Shown here piece by piece: positions 8,009-17,651 of a stretch of 64,000 nt of DNA (within the stretch, counting starts at the first letter, position 1; each line of letters starts with the position of its first letter). The stretch is from the NCBI GenBank assembly GCA_963703235.1, contig OY969802.1, positions 1,736,001-1,800,000 of the forward strand. Reading direction: 5' to 3'. This DNA comes from VRUE01 sp963703235 (lineage in GTDB: Bacteria > Actinomycetota > Thermoleophilia > Solirubrobacterales > 70-9). The position numbers were made by a program, and so were the translations under genes. The notes under the pieces are model-generated. The model searched no databases, had not been told where the DNA came from, and was given only the letters and a program-made list of their open reading frames with translations.

Positions 8009-9015
8009 GCGGTGCCCTCCCGCCGACGGGCCTTAAAGCGTCCTATTTGTCCGCTTTGAGGCCCGTCGGCGGTGGAAGTCGAGGCGGCGACCGTGACCTC
8101 GGCGCCGCCGAGCTCGGCCGAGCGATGCGTCGCTTCGACCACGCTCATCGCGGCGACCCCGGCGTCGGCGTCCGCAAGCTCCCCCTGGCCCTCACCGGCC
8201 ACGACTGCCGCGAACCGCTGCAGCTGCCGGCGCAGCGAGAGTGCGAGAGGGTCCTCGCCACCGCGCAGCCGCCCTCTGGCGGCGCTGAGGCGTCCGAGGC
8301 GACTGCCGGCGATCAGCCGCCCGGAGCGGTCGCGGACCTCGACCCGCTCCGCGTAAGGACGGTCGGTCGCGCAGCGGATACGCGCCCTCCCTCGGCCCAG
8401 CTCCAGCTCCAGCTCGGCGCGCTCCGACTCGACGACGGCGCCGCGGACGGCGATCGGTGCGGCGCCGGTGAGGAAGGCGGCCAGGTCGATCAGGTGGGTT
8501 CCGGCATCGAGCAGGGCCTCGTCGCGGCTGAGATGAGCGCCCCAGCCAGCGCGACGGAAGCGCAGCTCCAGCTCCAGCTCCAGCCATCCCTGCGCCGGGA
8601 TCGACGGGGCCAGCTCGGCGCCTTGCAGGAAGCGACGGTTGAAGCCGATCAACGGCGCCGGAGCCAAAGCCGCGAGCTCAGCGGCGCCGGCCAGGTCCGG
8701 CGCCGGCGGCTTCTCGACCAGGCAGGGGAGCCCGGCCTCGGCCGCCAGCCTCGCCACGGCGACGTGGTCCCTGGCGGGAACGGCGACGAGCATCGCGTCC
8801 AACCCATCGGCGGCGATCAGCTCGCCCGCATCGGCGAAGACGACAGCACCGCCACCCGCACGGGCGACCTGGCCCGCCCGCCCGCGATCCGGGTCTGCCA
8901 CGGCTGTCACCGCTACACCGGGCAGCCCGCGGATCGCGGGCAGGTAGCCGCGCTCGACGATCCGCCCGCAGCCGGCGATGCCGAGCCGCAACGACGCACC
9001 GCCGTCCTCAGTCAT
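8005..9015 (-). CDS. Gfo/Idh/MocA family NAD(P)-dependent oxidoreductase
   Basis: Probable sugar oxidoreductase. The N-terminal Rossmann motif is LGIAGCGRIVERGY, an Asp (VADPD) ends the second strand, and EKPPA provides the catalytic Lys of the family; a beta-sheet C-terminal domain follows. I start it at ATG 9015 because AGGAAGG lies 5 nt upstream and it overlaps the previous stop by 8 bp; an upstream ATG at 9048 is in frame but less likely. The C-terminal end (GPQSGQIGRFKARRRE) is encoded by a 53-bp palindromic element that also occurs at 38617-38669. The gene sits between a glycosyltransferase and a phosphodiesterase, suggesting it makes or modifies a sugar for that pathway. Confidence 0.85.
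   Translation of the reverse strand: MTEDGGASLRLGIAGCGRIVERGYLPAIRGLPGVAVTAVADPDRGRAGQVARAGGGAVVFADAGELIAADGLDAMLVAVPARDHVAVARLAAEAGLPCLVEKPPAPDLAGAAELAALAPAPLIGFNRRFLQGAELAPSIPAQGWLELELELRFRRAGWGAHLSRDEALLDAGTHLIDLAAFLTGAAPIAVRGAVVESERAELELELGRGRARIRCATDRPYAERVEVRDRSGRLIAGSRLGRLSAARGRLRGGEDPLALSLRRQLQRFAAVVAGEGQGELADADAGVAAMSVVEATHRSAELGGAEVTVAASTSTADGPQSGQIGRFKARRREGTA
8020..8072. repeat. 53-bp intragenic palindrome, family B copy 1
   Basis: Arms CCGCCGACGGGCC (8020-8032) and GGCCCGTCGGCGG (8060-8072) are perfect 13-bp inverted repeats. An inner stem AAAGCG/CGCTTT encloses a TATTTG loop. It is translated as the C-terminal tail of the Gfo/Idh/MocA protein. A second 53-bp copy with identical arms lies at 38617-38669. 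Confidence 0.9.
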
Positions 9016-10015
9016 CGACGCCTTCCTGCTGGCGTCTTTCTCCCCCATACGGGGAGGAAAGCGCCAGGCCGCGATCCCGCAGGTGCATGGCGACGGCGAT
9101 CGGGAGCGAGACGACAGCGGTCAGCTGGTGCAGCAGGTGCAGGCCGACGCCGGCGACCAGGAGGGGCGGGCCGCCGCGTCGCAGGAGCAGCCCGTAGAAG
9201 TTGCGGTTGAGCGCGAGCACGGTGAGCAGCGCCGCGAGGGCGGAGCGCGGGCGGCGGGCGAGAGCCGCGAGGGCAAAGACACCCGCGGCGGCCGCGCTGG
9301 CCCGGTGCCGCCTCCCCAGGTTGAGGGCGCCCGCACCACCTCCGCTGCGAAGCAGGAGTCGCGCCCAGGGCACGCCGCGGCGCCAGAGGTCCGTACGGAT
9401 CATCGTCAGCAGGGTCCACTCCTTCAGGTGGGTGCCGCGGATCGCCGGGTCGAGCACGACCGTGGCGCCGCGCTCGCGCAGCCGCATCCCCAGCTCGATG
9501 TCCTCGACGCTCGCCAGCGGAAAGCTCTCCGCGTCGAAACCGCCGACCGCCTCGAAGGCGTCACGCCGGATCGCCCCCAGGCCGGCCCAAAAGGTCTCCG
9601 CCTCCCCTGGCGAGGAGGCGTGGACGTGATGGTGCAGAAGGTTGCGGAAGCGAGACGTAAGGCCGGGCGCACTGGGGGTGTCGTCGTAGGCCCCGAAGAC
9701 CGCGGCGAGGTCCGGATCCGCCAGGAAGTGCCGTTCGATCCGCGCCAGCGCGTCGGCGTGGACCTCGACATCGGAGTCGACGAAGACGATGACGTCAGCG
9801 TCAACCCCGAGCGCGCCCGCGTTGCGCGCCGCAGCGGGACCGGCTCCGACCGGCTCACGTTGGACGACCAGCTCGTCCGGAGCTCGATCGCCCGCGTGCA
9901 GCGCAGCAATGCAAGTGGGCAGCGATGGCGGGGCATCAGAGGCCGGGACGACAACCGCCAGAGCCAGCCGCGGTGGAGCCGAGGCGGGGTCGTCGAAAGG
10001 GGCAGCGCTGCGCAT
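9008..10015 (-). CDS. Family 2 glycosyltransferase with C-terminal membrane segments
   Basis: A 335-residue GT-A glycosyltransferase. ALAVVVPASDAPPSLP starts the fold; PVGAGPAAARNAGA is the typical donor-binding segment; VFVDSDVE carries the DxD motif (80-82); SVEDIELGMRLRERG (about 157-171) contains the ED catalytic-base motif. The C-terminal third is hydrophobic (VFALAALARR, ALLTVLALNRNFYG, HQLTAVVSLPIAVAM), so the enzyme is probably membrane-anchored. It is the first gene of a three-gene operon with 8-bp and 4-bp overlaps. Its start codon lies inside a 16-bp palindrome in the 30-bp gap to the divergent oxidoreductase, suggesting joint repression of both transcripts. Confidence 0.85.
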   Translation of the reverse strand: MRSAAPFDDPASAPPRLALAVVVPASDAPPSLPTCIAALHAGDRAPDELVVQREPVGAGPAAARNAGALGVDADVIVFVDSDVEVHADALARIERHFLADPDLAAVFGAYDDTPSAPGLTSRFRNLLHHHVHASSPGEAETFWAGLGAIRRDAFEAVGGFDAESFPLASVEDIELGMRLRERGATVVLDPAIRGTHLKEWTLLTMIRTDLWRRGVPWARLLLRSGGGAGALNLGRRHRASAAAAGVFALAALARRPRSALAALLTVLALNRNFYGLLLRRGGPPLLVAGVGLHLLHQLTAVVSLPIAVAMHLRDRGLALSSPYGGERRQQEGVDD

Positions 10016-10029
10016 TAGGGTTACCTAAT
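10014..10029. promoter_or_regulatory. Palindromic operator-like site between divergent genes
   Basis: ATTAGGGTTACCTAAT is a 6-bp inverted repeat around GTTA. It covers the start codon of the minus-strand glycosyltransferase and lies 17 bp before the ATG of the plus-strand oxidoreductase, filling most of the 30-bp intergenic gap. The half-site TTAGG resembles DtxR-family half-sites, but the spacing differs from a standard iron box. Confidence 0.45.
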
Positions 10030-10045
10030 ACCATTTCGCGCCGCA

Positions 10046-11515
<1,470 letters not shown>

Positions 11516-11519
11516 CGAG

Positions 11520-11542
11520 CGCCCCGGCGCAAGGGGCGTTTA
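11520..11542 (+). terminator. Short hairpin terminator after the FAD oxidoreductase gene
   Basis: CGCCCC (11520-11525), a 7-nt loop, then GGGGCG (11533-11538) and TTT. It lies 4 bp after the oxidoreductase stop codon and overlaps the stop of the convergent membrane gene. Confidence 0.5.
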
Positions 11543-12889
11543 GCAAGGGAGCCGAGTGGCGCGCCACCGGCCCACTTGGGCAAGGAGCTGGCCCGGCAGG
11601 GGTCTAGTGCTTAGGGCTACTCCGTAGCGGGGGTGGGGGATGACGCGGACGGCGGCGAGGGGGCGGTCGATGTGCCAGGCGAGGGCCGTTGGGGGTGTGA
11701 GGACGTTGGCGAGGCGGACCTTGCCGCCGCAGGAGAGCAGGCGTTCGGCGCCCACCTCGTCGGCGATGTCGAACATCCCATCGATCAGGGTGGCTTGGTG
11801 GTTGACCCGACGCAGATCGTCGGGGACCTCGGCGGCGCGCAGGCCGAAGCCGGCGAGGGTGCCGAGGAGCGCGATCGCAGTGGCTGCCCCCAGCAGGGAG
11901 CGCGCTGCGCCTGCTGCGAAAGCGTGCGCTCCGGCGCGGGCCACGCCGACGCCGCCGACGATCGCGATGACGGCCGTCGCCGGGGCGAGGAAGCGCGGCA
12001 GGCCGGCGTAGCCGGCGACCGCCATCGCGGCAACAAGGGCGATCCAGGCCGCAGCGCCCGCCAGCAGGACGGTCAGGGCGCGGTCGCGCTCGTCCCCCGG
12101 GTCGCGCCGGGCGAGGAACAGGGCGACGCCGAGCCAGGCCGCCGCCAGCGGCGCCGCCAGCGCCCGGCTGAGAACCTCGACCGCCTCCCCCGGCTCGACC
12201 GATCCCCCGCGCGCGTTCTCAGAGCCGGCCAGCGGGTCGCCGGCGCCGAGCAGGTCGGGCACGAACCAGGCGAGCGGGATCAGCGCCGCGGCGGTCAGCG
12301 CCTGAGGTCGCAGTCGCGGCTCGGCGCGGACCGCGAGCAGCGCCCACAGCGCCAGGAACGGCCAGCACTCCGGCCGCAGCAGCGAGGCGCCGACGCCGAG
12401 CCAGAGGGCCAGCGCCGGTCGTCGTGCAAGCCCCGCCGCGACCGCGCCGAGCACCAGCGCCACCAGCAGCGGCTCGGAGAGCCCGCCCGTGAACTGCCGT
12501 GCCGGCGGCGTGAAGGAGTCGCCGGTCAACGCCACCGAGCCCGCGGCGAGCGCGGCCGCGACGAACCGCCAGCGACCGGTCTCCCCGCCCGCCAGCGTCG
12601 CCGCCAGCCAGCCCGCCAGCAAGGGGGCCAGCAACCAGCCGCTGCGAGCGACGAGCAGCCACGCCCTCGGCGCGGCCTCGCCGAGCAGCGAGAGCGGCGC
12701 GTCGATCAGAGCCGGCAACGGCTTCCAGGAGAGACCGTCGGCCGTCGCCAGGTCGAGGCGGATCAGCTCGCGGCCCCAGACGAGCCAGCCCCACGGGTCG
12801 TAGACCGGCAGGTACGGCAGCAGCAGCGACAGCGCCGCCAGGGCGACGGCGAGGACGGCGCCGATCCGCAGCGGCCTGGAGTCGAGCAT
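11540..12889 (-). CDS. Multi-pass membrane protein, possible GT-C type glycosyltransferase
   Basis: About 449 residues with roughly ten to twelve hydrophobic helices (for example AVLAVALAALSLLLPYL, WLLAPLLAGWLAATLAG, AWIALVAAMAVAGYAG). After the first helix comes YDPWGWLVWGREL, an acidic extracytoplasmic loop like those of polyprenyl-phosphate-sugar-dependent GT-C enzymes, then a small C-terminal soluble region. The frame is open further upstream, but ATG 12889 (MLDSRPLRIGA), 4 bp after the permease stop, is the natural start. It shares the transcription unit of the iron permease, although no iron role is evident. The GT-C suggestion rests on topology only. Confidence 0.6.
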   Translation of the reverse strand: MLDSRPLRIGAVLAVALAALSLLLPYLPVYDPWGWLVWGRELIRLDLATADGLSWKPLPALIDAPLSLLGEAAPRAWLLVARSGWLLAPLLAGWLAATLAGGETGRWRFVAAALAAGSVALTGDSFTPPARQFTGGLSEPLLVALVLGAVAAGLARRPALALWLGVGASLLRPECWPFLALWALLAVRAEPRLRPQALTAAALIPLAWFVPDLLGAGDPLAGSENARGGSVEPGEAVEVLSRALAAPLAAAWLGVALFLARRDPGDERDRALTVLLAGAAAWIALVAAMAVAGYAGLPRFLAPATAVIAIVGGVGVARAGAHAFAAGAARSLLGAATAIALLGTLAGFGLRAAEVPDDLRRVNHQATLIDGMFDIADEVGAERLLSCGGKVRLANVLTPPTALAWHIDRPLAAVRVIPHPRYGVALSTRPLPGQLLAQVGRWRATRLPC

Positions 12890-12893
12890 CTGG

Positions 12894-14462
12894 TCAGGGA
12901 CGCGTCGCGTCGCGCTCGCTGAGCAGGTAGACCGGGACGGCGGCGACCGCCAAGAGCAGCAGCGCCGGGATCGCACTCGCTTCGTAGAAGCCGAAGCTGG
13001 TCTGGGTCCAGATGTCGGTGGCCAGCGTCTCGAAGCCGAGCGGCGCCAGGATCAGGGTCGCCGGCAGCTCTTTCATCGCGTGCAGGAAGATCAGCGCTGC
13101 GCCGGCCAGCAGCCCACCGCGGGTCAGCGGCACCGTGACCGTGCGGAAGACCTCGGCGCGGCTCCGCCCCAGACCGCGGGCAGCCTCCTCGACCCGCGGC
13201 GAGACCTGCAGCAGCGCCGCCGCGATCGGCCCGATCCCCAGCGGCAGGTAGTGGATCGTCAGCCCGAAGACCAGCAGCGCGGTGGTCTGGTAGAGCGATG
13301 GCACGAGGCGGGTGGCGAAGAAGACGAGGGCCAGCGCGACGAGGATCCCCGGCAGCGCGTAGCCCGCGTGCGATGCCCGCTCCAGGAGGCCGCTGAGCCG
13401 GCCGGGGTGGCGCACCGAGAGGGCGGCGACCGCCAACGCGCAAACCGCCCCCAGCCCCGCCGCCCCGGCCGAGACGAGCAGCGAGTTGCCCGCCAGCGCC
13501 GCCGCCCGCGAAAGCGGCGTCGCGCCGGTCGATATTCCCTCGCTGGCCCAGTAGAGGAGGACGGCGACCGGCAGGGCGAAGGCGACGAGGGCTACCGCCG
13601 CGCAGAAGGCGAGCGCCGGCCAGCGCCAGCGCCCCAGGCGGTAGGGCGGCGCCGGCCGCAGCGTGCCGGGTCCGAGCCGGTGGACGACCTTGGCCGAGCG
13701 CAGCCGCGAGCTGAGGAAGAGCAGGCCGAGCATCACGATCACCAGCACGGCGCCGAGGCTGGCGGCCGCGGTGCGGTCGAAGCTGGAGCGGTAGGCGACG
13801 TAGATCTCCCGCGTGAAGGAGTCGAAGCGGAGCAGGGAGACGGCGCCGAAGTCGCTGACCACGTAGAGGGCGACGAGCAGCCCGCCGGCCGCCAGCACCG
13901 GCCAGAGCTGCGGCAGCACCACGGTGCGAAAGACCGCGAGCGGCCCCCTCCCCATCGCCCGCGCCGCGTCCTCGAGCTGCGGGTCGATGCGTCGCAGGGC
14001 AGCGCGCAGCGGCAGCAGCACCAGCGGGTAGGTGAAGAGGCTGAGGACCAGCCAGGCGCCCGGGAAGCCGTAGATCGAGGGCAGCTGCTCCACCCCGAGC
14101 GTGTCCTGCAGCATCCCGTTGGGGCCGAGCGCGGCGACGAAGAGGTAGGCGCCGACGTAGCTGGGGATGACCAGCGGCAGCGTGCAGAGGACCGCCCAGA
14201 GCCGCCGTCCCGGCAGATCGGTGCGGACCGTCAACCAGCCGATCGGGAGGGCGATCGCGACCGCCGTCACCGTCACCGCGGTCGCCAGCGCCAGCGTCCG
14301 CGCCAGGATCGCCGCCGTGCTCGAGGTGAGAGCGTCGGCCAGGGCGTCGCCGAGGTCGCCGGCGACGACGACGAACAGGTAGGCAGCCGGCAGCACCGCG
14401 GCCGCGGCGACCACGGTGCCGGCGAGGACCAGCCAGGCCGGCGCGGGGCGGATCGCCGTCAC
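12894..14462 (-). CDS. fbpB: Ferric iron ABC transporter, fused two-domain permease
   Basis: The 522-residue inner-membrane subunit of an FbpABC-type iron importer. Two homologous halves are joined, each with about six helices and each with an EAA loop that contacts the ATPase: EDAARAMGRGPLAVFRTV in the first half and EEAARGLGRSRAEVFRTV in the second. This duplicated layout is typical of FbpB/ThiP-like permeases. It lies 16 bp downstream of the binding-protein gene on the same strand; the ATPase is divergent. Iron as substrate is inferred from the binding protein and the operator-like box upstream. Confidence 0.88.
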   Translation of the reverse strand: MTAIRPAPAWLVLAGTVVAAAAVLPAAYLFVVVAGDLGDALADALTSSTAAILARTLALATAVTVTAVAIALPIGWLTVRTDLPGRRLWAVLCTLPLVIPSYVGAYLFVAALGPNGMLQDTLGVEQLPSIYGFPGAWLVLSLFTYPLVLLPLRAALRRIDPQLEDAARAMGRGPLAVFRTVVLPQLWPVLAAGGLLVALYVVSDFGAVSLLRFDSFTREIYVAYRSSFDRTAAASLGAVLVIVMLGLLFLSSRLRSAKVVHRLGPGTLRPAPPYRLGRWRWPALAFCAAVALVAFALPVAVLLYWASEGISTGATPLSRAAALAGNSLLVSAGAAGLGAVCALAVAALSVRHPGRLSGLLERASHAGYALPGILVALALVFFATRLVPSLYQTTALLVFGLTIHYLPLGIGPIAAALLQVSPRVEEAARGLGRSRAEVFRTVTVPLTRGGLLAGAALIFLHAMKELPATLILAPLGFETLATDIWTQTSFGFYEASAIPALLLLAVAAVPVYLLSERDATRP

Positions 14463-14478
14463 CCGGCGGCGATCCCCA

Positions 14479-15531
14479 CTAGAGGGCCCCGGCTTCCTGC
14501 ATCAGCTCGATCGTCGCCTGCAGCTCGTCGAGGTCGACCAGTTCGCCTTCGACGCTGGGGATCTCCGCCAGCGGTACGCTCAGCGAGGGGTCCGGGTCGG
14601 TGCCGCGAGCGAGCGGGTACTCCTTCGAGCTGAAGGTGAAGAACTCCTGGCCCGGCGGCGCCAGCAGCGAGCGGACGAACGCGAACGCTTCCGCCTTGCG
14701 GTCGCTCGACTCGAGCACGCCGACGGTGGTCAGCAACAGCAGCGAGCCGAGTCCGCCGGGGGGGAAGTAGACCCCGACCGGGTAGTCGTCGCCCTCTTCG
14801 GCGACCGCCTGCGCCACGTAGTAGTGGTTGATCAGGCCGACGTCGATCTCGCCGGCGGCGATCGCGTCGCGGATCGTGACGTTGTTCGGGTAGTCGACGG
14901 CGCCGTTGGCGACCATCGCCTCCAGCCACTCGCGGGTGCGCTCGTCGCCGTAGCGCGCGCGCAGGGCGGTGACGTACTCCTGCATGCTGGAGCTGGCGGG
15001 CGACCAGCCGACCTGGTCCCGCCAGCGGGGCGCGGCCAGCCCGAAGGGAGAGCGCGGCAGCTCGGAGCGGGAGACGGTGTCGCGGTTGTAGGCGAGGATG
15101 CGGGCGCGGCCGGTGACGCCCACCCAGCGCCCCTCGGGGTCGCGGTAGCGGGCGGGAACCCGCTCGAGGATGCCGTCGGGGAGGCGCGCCAACACCCCCG
15201 CGTCGGCGACCGCGGCGATCGCACCCGGCTCCTGGGCGAAGAAGGCGTCGGCCGGCGAGGCGTCGGCCTCCTCGATCAGCGTCGCCGCCAAGTCGGCCGT
15301 GTCCGCGTAGCGAACCTGCACGTCGCGGGCGGCGTCCGCCTCGTAGCTGTCGACGGCGCCGCCGATCGCGGCCGGGATCCGGCCCGAGTAGAGGGTGATG
15401 CCCTCGGTCTCCGGCTCGTTCGAACCGCCGCCGGAGGAGCCAGTGTCGAATCCACAGCCGCCGACCAGCAGCGCCACGGCGATTGCCGCGGCGAGGATCG
15501 GGCGCTGCGTGGAGCGTCGGTTCTGCTTCAT
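14479..15531 (-). CDS. fbpA: Ferric iron ABC transporter, substrate-binding lipoprotein
   Basis: About 350 residues. The signal peptide ends in a lipobox LLVGGC (Cys near 26), so the mature protein is lipid-anchored outside the membrane. The body begins GITLYSGR, as in FbpA/FutA proteins, and NHYYVAQAV contains the tandem tyrosines that bind Fe3+ in this family. The frame runs open upstream, but ATG 15531 (MKQNRRSTQRP) is the only start giving a signal sequence at the N-terminus. Upstream, between this gene and the divergent ATPase, is a DtxR/IdeR-like box, so iron repression is likely. Confidence 0.88.
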   Translation of the reverse strand: MKQNRRSTQRPILAAAIAVALLVGGCGFDTGSSGGGSNEPETEGITLYSGRIPAAIGGAVDSYEADAARDVQVRYADTADLAATLIEEADASPADAFFAQEPGAIAAVADAGVLARLPDGILERVPARYRDPEGRWVGVTGRARILAYNRDTVSRSELPRSPFGLAAPRWRDQVGWSPASSSMQEYVTALRARYGDERTREWLEAMVANGAVDYPNNVTIRDAIAAGEIDVGLINHYYVAQAVAEEGDDYPVGVYFPPGGLGSLLLLTTVGVLESSDRKAEAFAFVRSLLAPPGQEFFTFSSKEYPLARGTDPDPSLSVPLAEIPSVEGELVDLDELQATIELMQEAGAL

Positions 15532-15556
15532 CTGCCTGTCTTCGAAGGAGTAGAGG

Positions 15557-15575
15557 TTAGGTTGCCCTAATCTTA
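15557..15575. promoter_or_regulatory. DtxR/IdeR-like iron box
   Basis: TTAGGTTGCCCTAATCTTA resembles the DtxR/IdeR consensus TTAGGTTAGSCTAACCTAA: the first 7 bases are identical and most of the right half matches. It lies in the 56-bp gap between divergent fbpA and fbpC, where a bound repressor would shut off both sides. Confidence 0.6.
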
Positions 15576-15587
15576 GGTTTTCTGCTC

Positions 15588-16655
15588 TTGGCGCCAGGTT
15601 CAGACAGCCCAAACGGGACGCGCGGGGCCGCCCTGCGGTTGCGCGGCCTGCGCAAGTCCTACGGCGAGGTCGCCGCCGTCGACGACCTCGACCTCGAGGT
15701 CGAGGCGGGCGCGACCTGCGCCCTGCTCGGCCCCAGCGGCTGCGGCAAGACGACCACTCTGCGGCTGATCGCCGGGCTCGAGACCCCCGACGCGGGCAGC
15801 GTCGAGATCGGCGGCGAGACGGTCTCCACGCCGCAACGCTCGCTGCCGCCGGAGCGGCGCCGGATCGGCATGGTCTTCCAGGACTACGCCCTCTTCCCCC
15901 ACCTCGACGTGGCCGGCAACGTCGGCTACGGGCTGGGGCGGCGTCCGGACCGCGAGCGGGTCGAGGCAATGCTGGCCACGGTCGGCCTCGGCGGCCTCGG
16001 CGACCGTCATCCCCACGAGCTCTCCGGCGGCCAGCAGCAGCGGGTGGCGCTGGCCCGCGCCCTGGTCGCCGAGCCGCGTGCCGTCCTGCTCGACGAGCCC
16101 TTCTCCAACCTCGACGCCGGCCTGCGCGAGAAAGTGCGGCGCGAGGCGCGGGAGATCCTCGAGGCGCAGGGCGTCACCTCGGTCTTCGTCACCCACGACC
16201 AGGAGGAGGCGCTCAGCGTCGCCGACGTCGTCGCGGTGGTCAACGAGGGTCGGGTCGAGCAGGTGGGGACGCCGGAGGAGGTCTACTCGCGGCCGGCGAC
16301 CCGCTGGGTGGCCGGCTTCCTCGGCGAGATCGAGGTGCTGCCCGGCGTCGCCGCGAACGGCTCCGTCTCCTGCGAGCTGGGCGAGCTGCCAAACCGCGAC
16401 AAGCTGCGCGGCGAGGTCGATGTCCTGATCCGGCCGGAGTCGCTGGCGGTCGACACGGTCGAGCCGCCGGACCGCCGCAGCCAGGGCGCGACGGTGATCG
16501 CGCGCAACTTCTACGGGCACGATCAGCTGCTCGAGCTGCGGCTGCCGTCTGGACGGACCGTGCGGGTGCGGCGGCTCGGGTTTCCCGCGTGGCACCCGGG
16601 GGATCGGGTCCGGGTCTGGATCGATGGGCCGGCAGACGTTTTGGCGCGCGAGTAG
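15588..16655 (+). CDS. fbpC: Ferric iron ABC transporter, ATP-binding protein
   Basis: The 355-residue cytoplasmic ATPase of the importer. Walker A is GPSGCGKT (48-55), the Q loop lies in MVFQDYALFPH, the signature is LSGGQ (145-149), Walker B is AVLLDE (165-170) and the switch His is in FVTHDQ. A C-terminal regulatory OB region follows, as in FbpC/PotA-type ATPases. The only good start is TTG 15588 (MAPGSDSPNG); no ATG or GTG lies before the Walker A motif, and there is no clear Shine-Dalgarno sequence. The putative iron box ends 12 bp upstream of the start. Confidence 0.9.
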   Translation: MAPGSDSPNGTRGAALRLRGLRKSYGEVAAVDDLDLEVEAGATCALLGPSGCGKTTTLRLIAGLETPDAGSVEIGGETVSTPQRSLPPERRRIGMVFQDYALFPHLDVAGNVGYGLGRRPDRERVEAMLATVGLGGLGDRHPHELSGGQQQRVALARALVAEPRAVLLDEPFSNLDAGLREKVRREAREILEAQGVTSVFVTHDQEEALSVADVVAVVNEGRVEQVGTPEEVYSRPATRWVAGFLGEIEVLPGVAANGSVSCELGELPNRDKLRGEVDVLIRPESLAVDTVEPPDRRSQGATVIARNFYGHDQLLELRLPSGRTVRVRRLGFPAWHPGDRVRVWIDGPADVLARE

Positions 16656-16675
16656 CCAGGCGCGAGGCATACTCC

Positions 16676-17446
16676 GTGCGCGTGAGGAGCGTGCGGTTGG
16701 ACATCGAGTACGACGGGAGCGGGTTCCGGGGCTGGGCGGTGCAGCCGGGGCTCAGAACCGTGCAGGGGGAGCTGGAGGCGGCGTTGGAGACGGTGTTGCG
16801 CGTGCCGGTGCAGCTCACGGTCGCGGGCCGGACCGATTCTGGGGTGCATGCGCTCGGGCAGGTGGCCAGCTTCGAGACGGAGGCAGAGCTGCCACGGGAT
16901 CTGGCCAGGGCGTTGAGCTCGGTCGGGCCGGATGACATTGCGGTGACGGAGGCGAAAGAGGTCGAGGCCGGCTTCGACGCGCGGGGCGATGCGAAAACCC
17001 GGACCTACCTCTATCGGATGCTGACGCGGCGGACGCCCAGTCCTTTCGAGCAGGGTCGGGCGCTGTGGTGGCCGCACCCGCTTGATCGCGATGCCCTCGA
17101 CGCCTGCGCGGCAGCACTGCCCGGCACGCACGACTTCACCGCCTTCACCCCGACCCAGACCGACCACGTCCGCTTCGAGCGGGACATCCACCACGCCGAG
17201 TGGACCGCCGAGGGCGACATCCTCGCCTTCCGCATAACCGCCGACGCCTTCATGCGAAACATGGTCCGCGTCCTAGTGGGGACCATGCTCGAAGCATCTT
17301 CCGGGTCCTGGCCCCGAAAAGGCTGCAACGAATCTGGCCCAGCCGCTATGAACTTCCGCAAGCTCCTAGAGGGCGCCCCCCGCTCCGAAGCGGGCGACAC
17401 GGCCCCACCCCACGGCCTCTACCTGGAGTCAGTCACCTACGACTGA
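16676..17446 (+). CDS. truA: tRNA pseudouridine(38-40) synthase TruA
   Basis: Converts uridines 38-40 of tRNA anticodon arms to pseudouridine. RLDIEYDGSGFRGWAVQPG starts the fold; the catalytic Asp is in VAGRTDSGVHALGQ (about D54); FMRNMVRVLVGTMLE and the terminal APPHGLYLESV are family signatures. The frame is open further upstream, but the start is best placed at GTG 16676, with GAGG 8 nt upstream, 20 bp after fbpC. The stretch between GTMLE and FRKLLEGA (about 20 residues, SSGSWPRKGCNESGPAAMN) is longer than usual and looks like a local insertion away from the active site. truA commonly follows rplQ on the same strand; here it converges on it. Confidence 0.93.
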   Translation: MRVRSVRLDIEYDGSGFRGWAVQPGLRTVQGELEAALETVLRVPVQLTVAGRTDSGVHALGQVASFETEAELPRDLARALSSVGPDDIAVTEAKEVEAGFDARGDAKTRTYLYRMLTRRTPSPFEQGRALWWPHPLDRDALDACAAALPGTHDFTAFTPTQTDHVRFERDIHHAEWTAEGDILAFRITADAFMRNMVRVLVGTMLEASSGSWPRKGCNESGPAAMNFRKLLEGAPRSEAGDTAPPHGLYLESVTYD

Positions 17447-17448
17447 CT

Positions 17449-17502
17449 GGGACGTGCCGTGTCTTAGGTACCCATAGTGTCCTCTAAGCTGCGGCACGTC
17501 CC
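17449..17502. terminator. Long hairpin after truA
   Basis: GGGACGTGCCG (17449-17459) and CGGCACGTCCC (17492-17502) form a perfect 11-bp stem with a 32-nt loop holding a partial inner stem. It starts 2 bp after the truA stop. There is no T-tract, so termination activity is uncertain; it may belong to the palindrome family that follows. Confidence 0.45.
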
Positions 17503-17530
17503 TCAGCTGGACCCGCGAGATGGTCTACGA

Positions 17531-17650
17531 GGGAGGGGCGGGGTGCCTCTCCTGCATCGCGGCGTCCCATTTTTCGCCCGCCAGCTCAGCGAGAGAGGCA
17601 TACGCGCGGGCGAAAAATCCAGCGAAAAGGAGGGGCACCCCGCCCCTCCT
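17531..17650. repeat. Palindromic element, family A copy 3
   Basis: Arms 17531-17553 and 17628-17650 match at 21 of 23 positions (GGAGGGGCGGGGTGCC core). Inside are ATTTTTCGCCC and GGGCGAAAAAT with CTCAGCGAGA between them, matching the 44141 copy. Flanking the arms is a further perfect 12-bp inverted repeat (GAGATGGTCTAC, 17517-17528, against 17667-17678), whose right half is the end of rplQ. It sits between convergent truA and rplQ. Confidence 0.85.
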
Positions 17651-17651
17651 C

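Noticed and set aside
8400..8585. Repeated GCTCCAGCTCCAGCTC tracts looking like a microsatellite
   Set aside because: They encode ELELEL strands in the Gfo/Idh/MocA protein and are short; coding constraint explains them.
14479..15969. Longer iron-binding protein starting near 15969
   Set aside because: The extra N-terminus is an Arg/Pro-rich reading across fbpC; the lipoprotein signal places the start at 15531.
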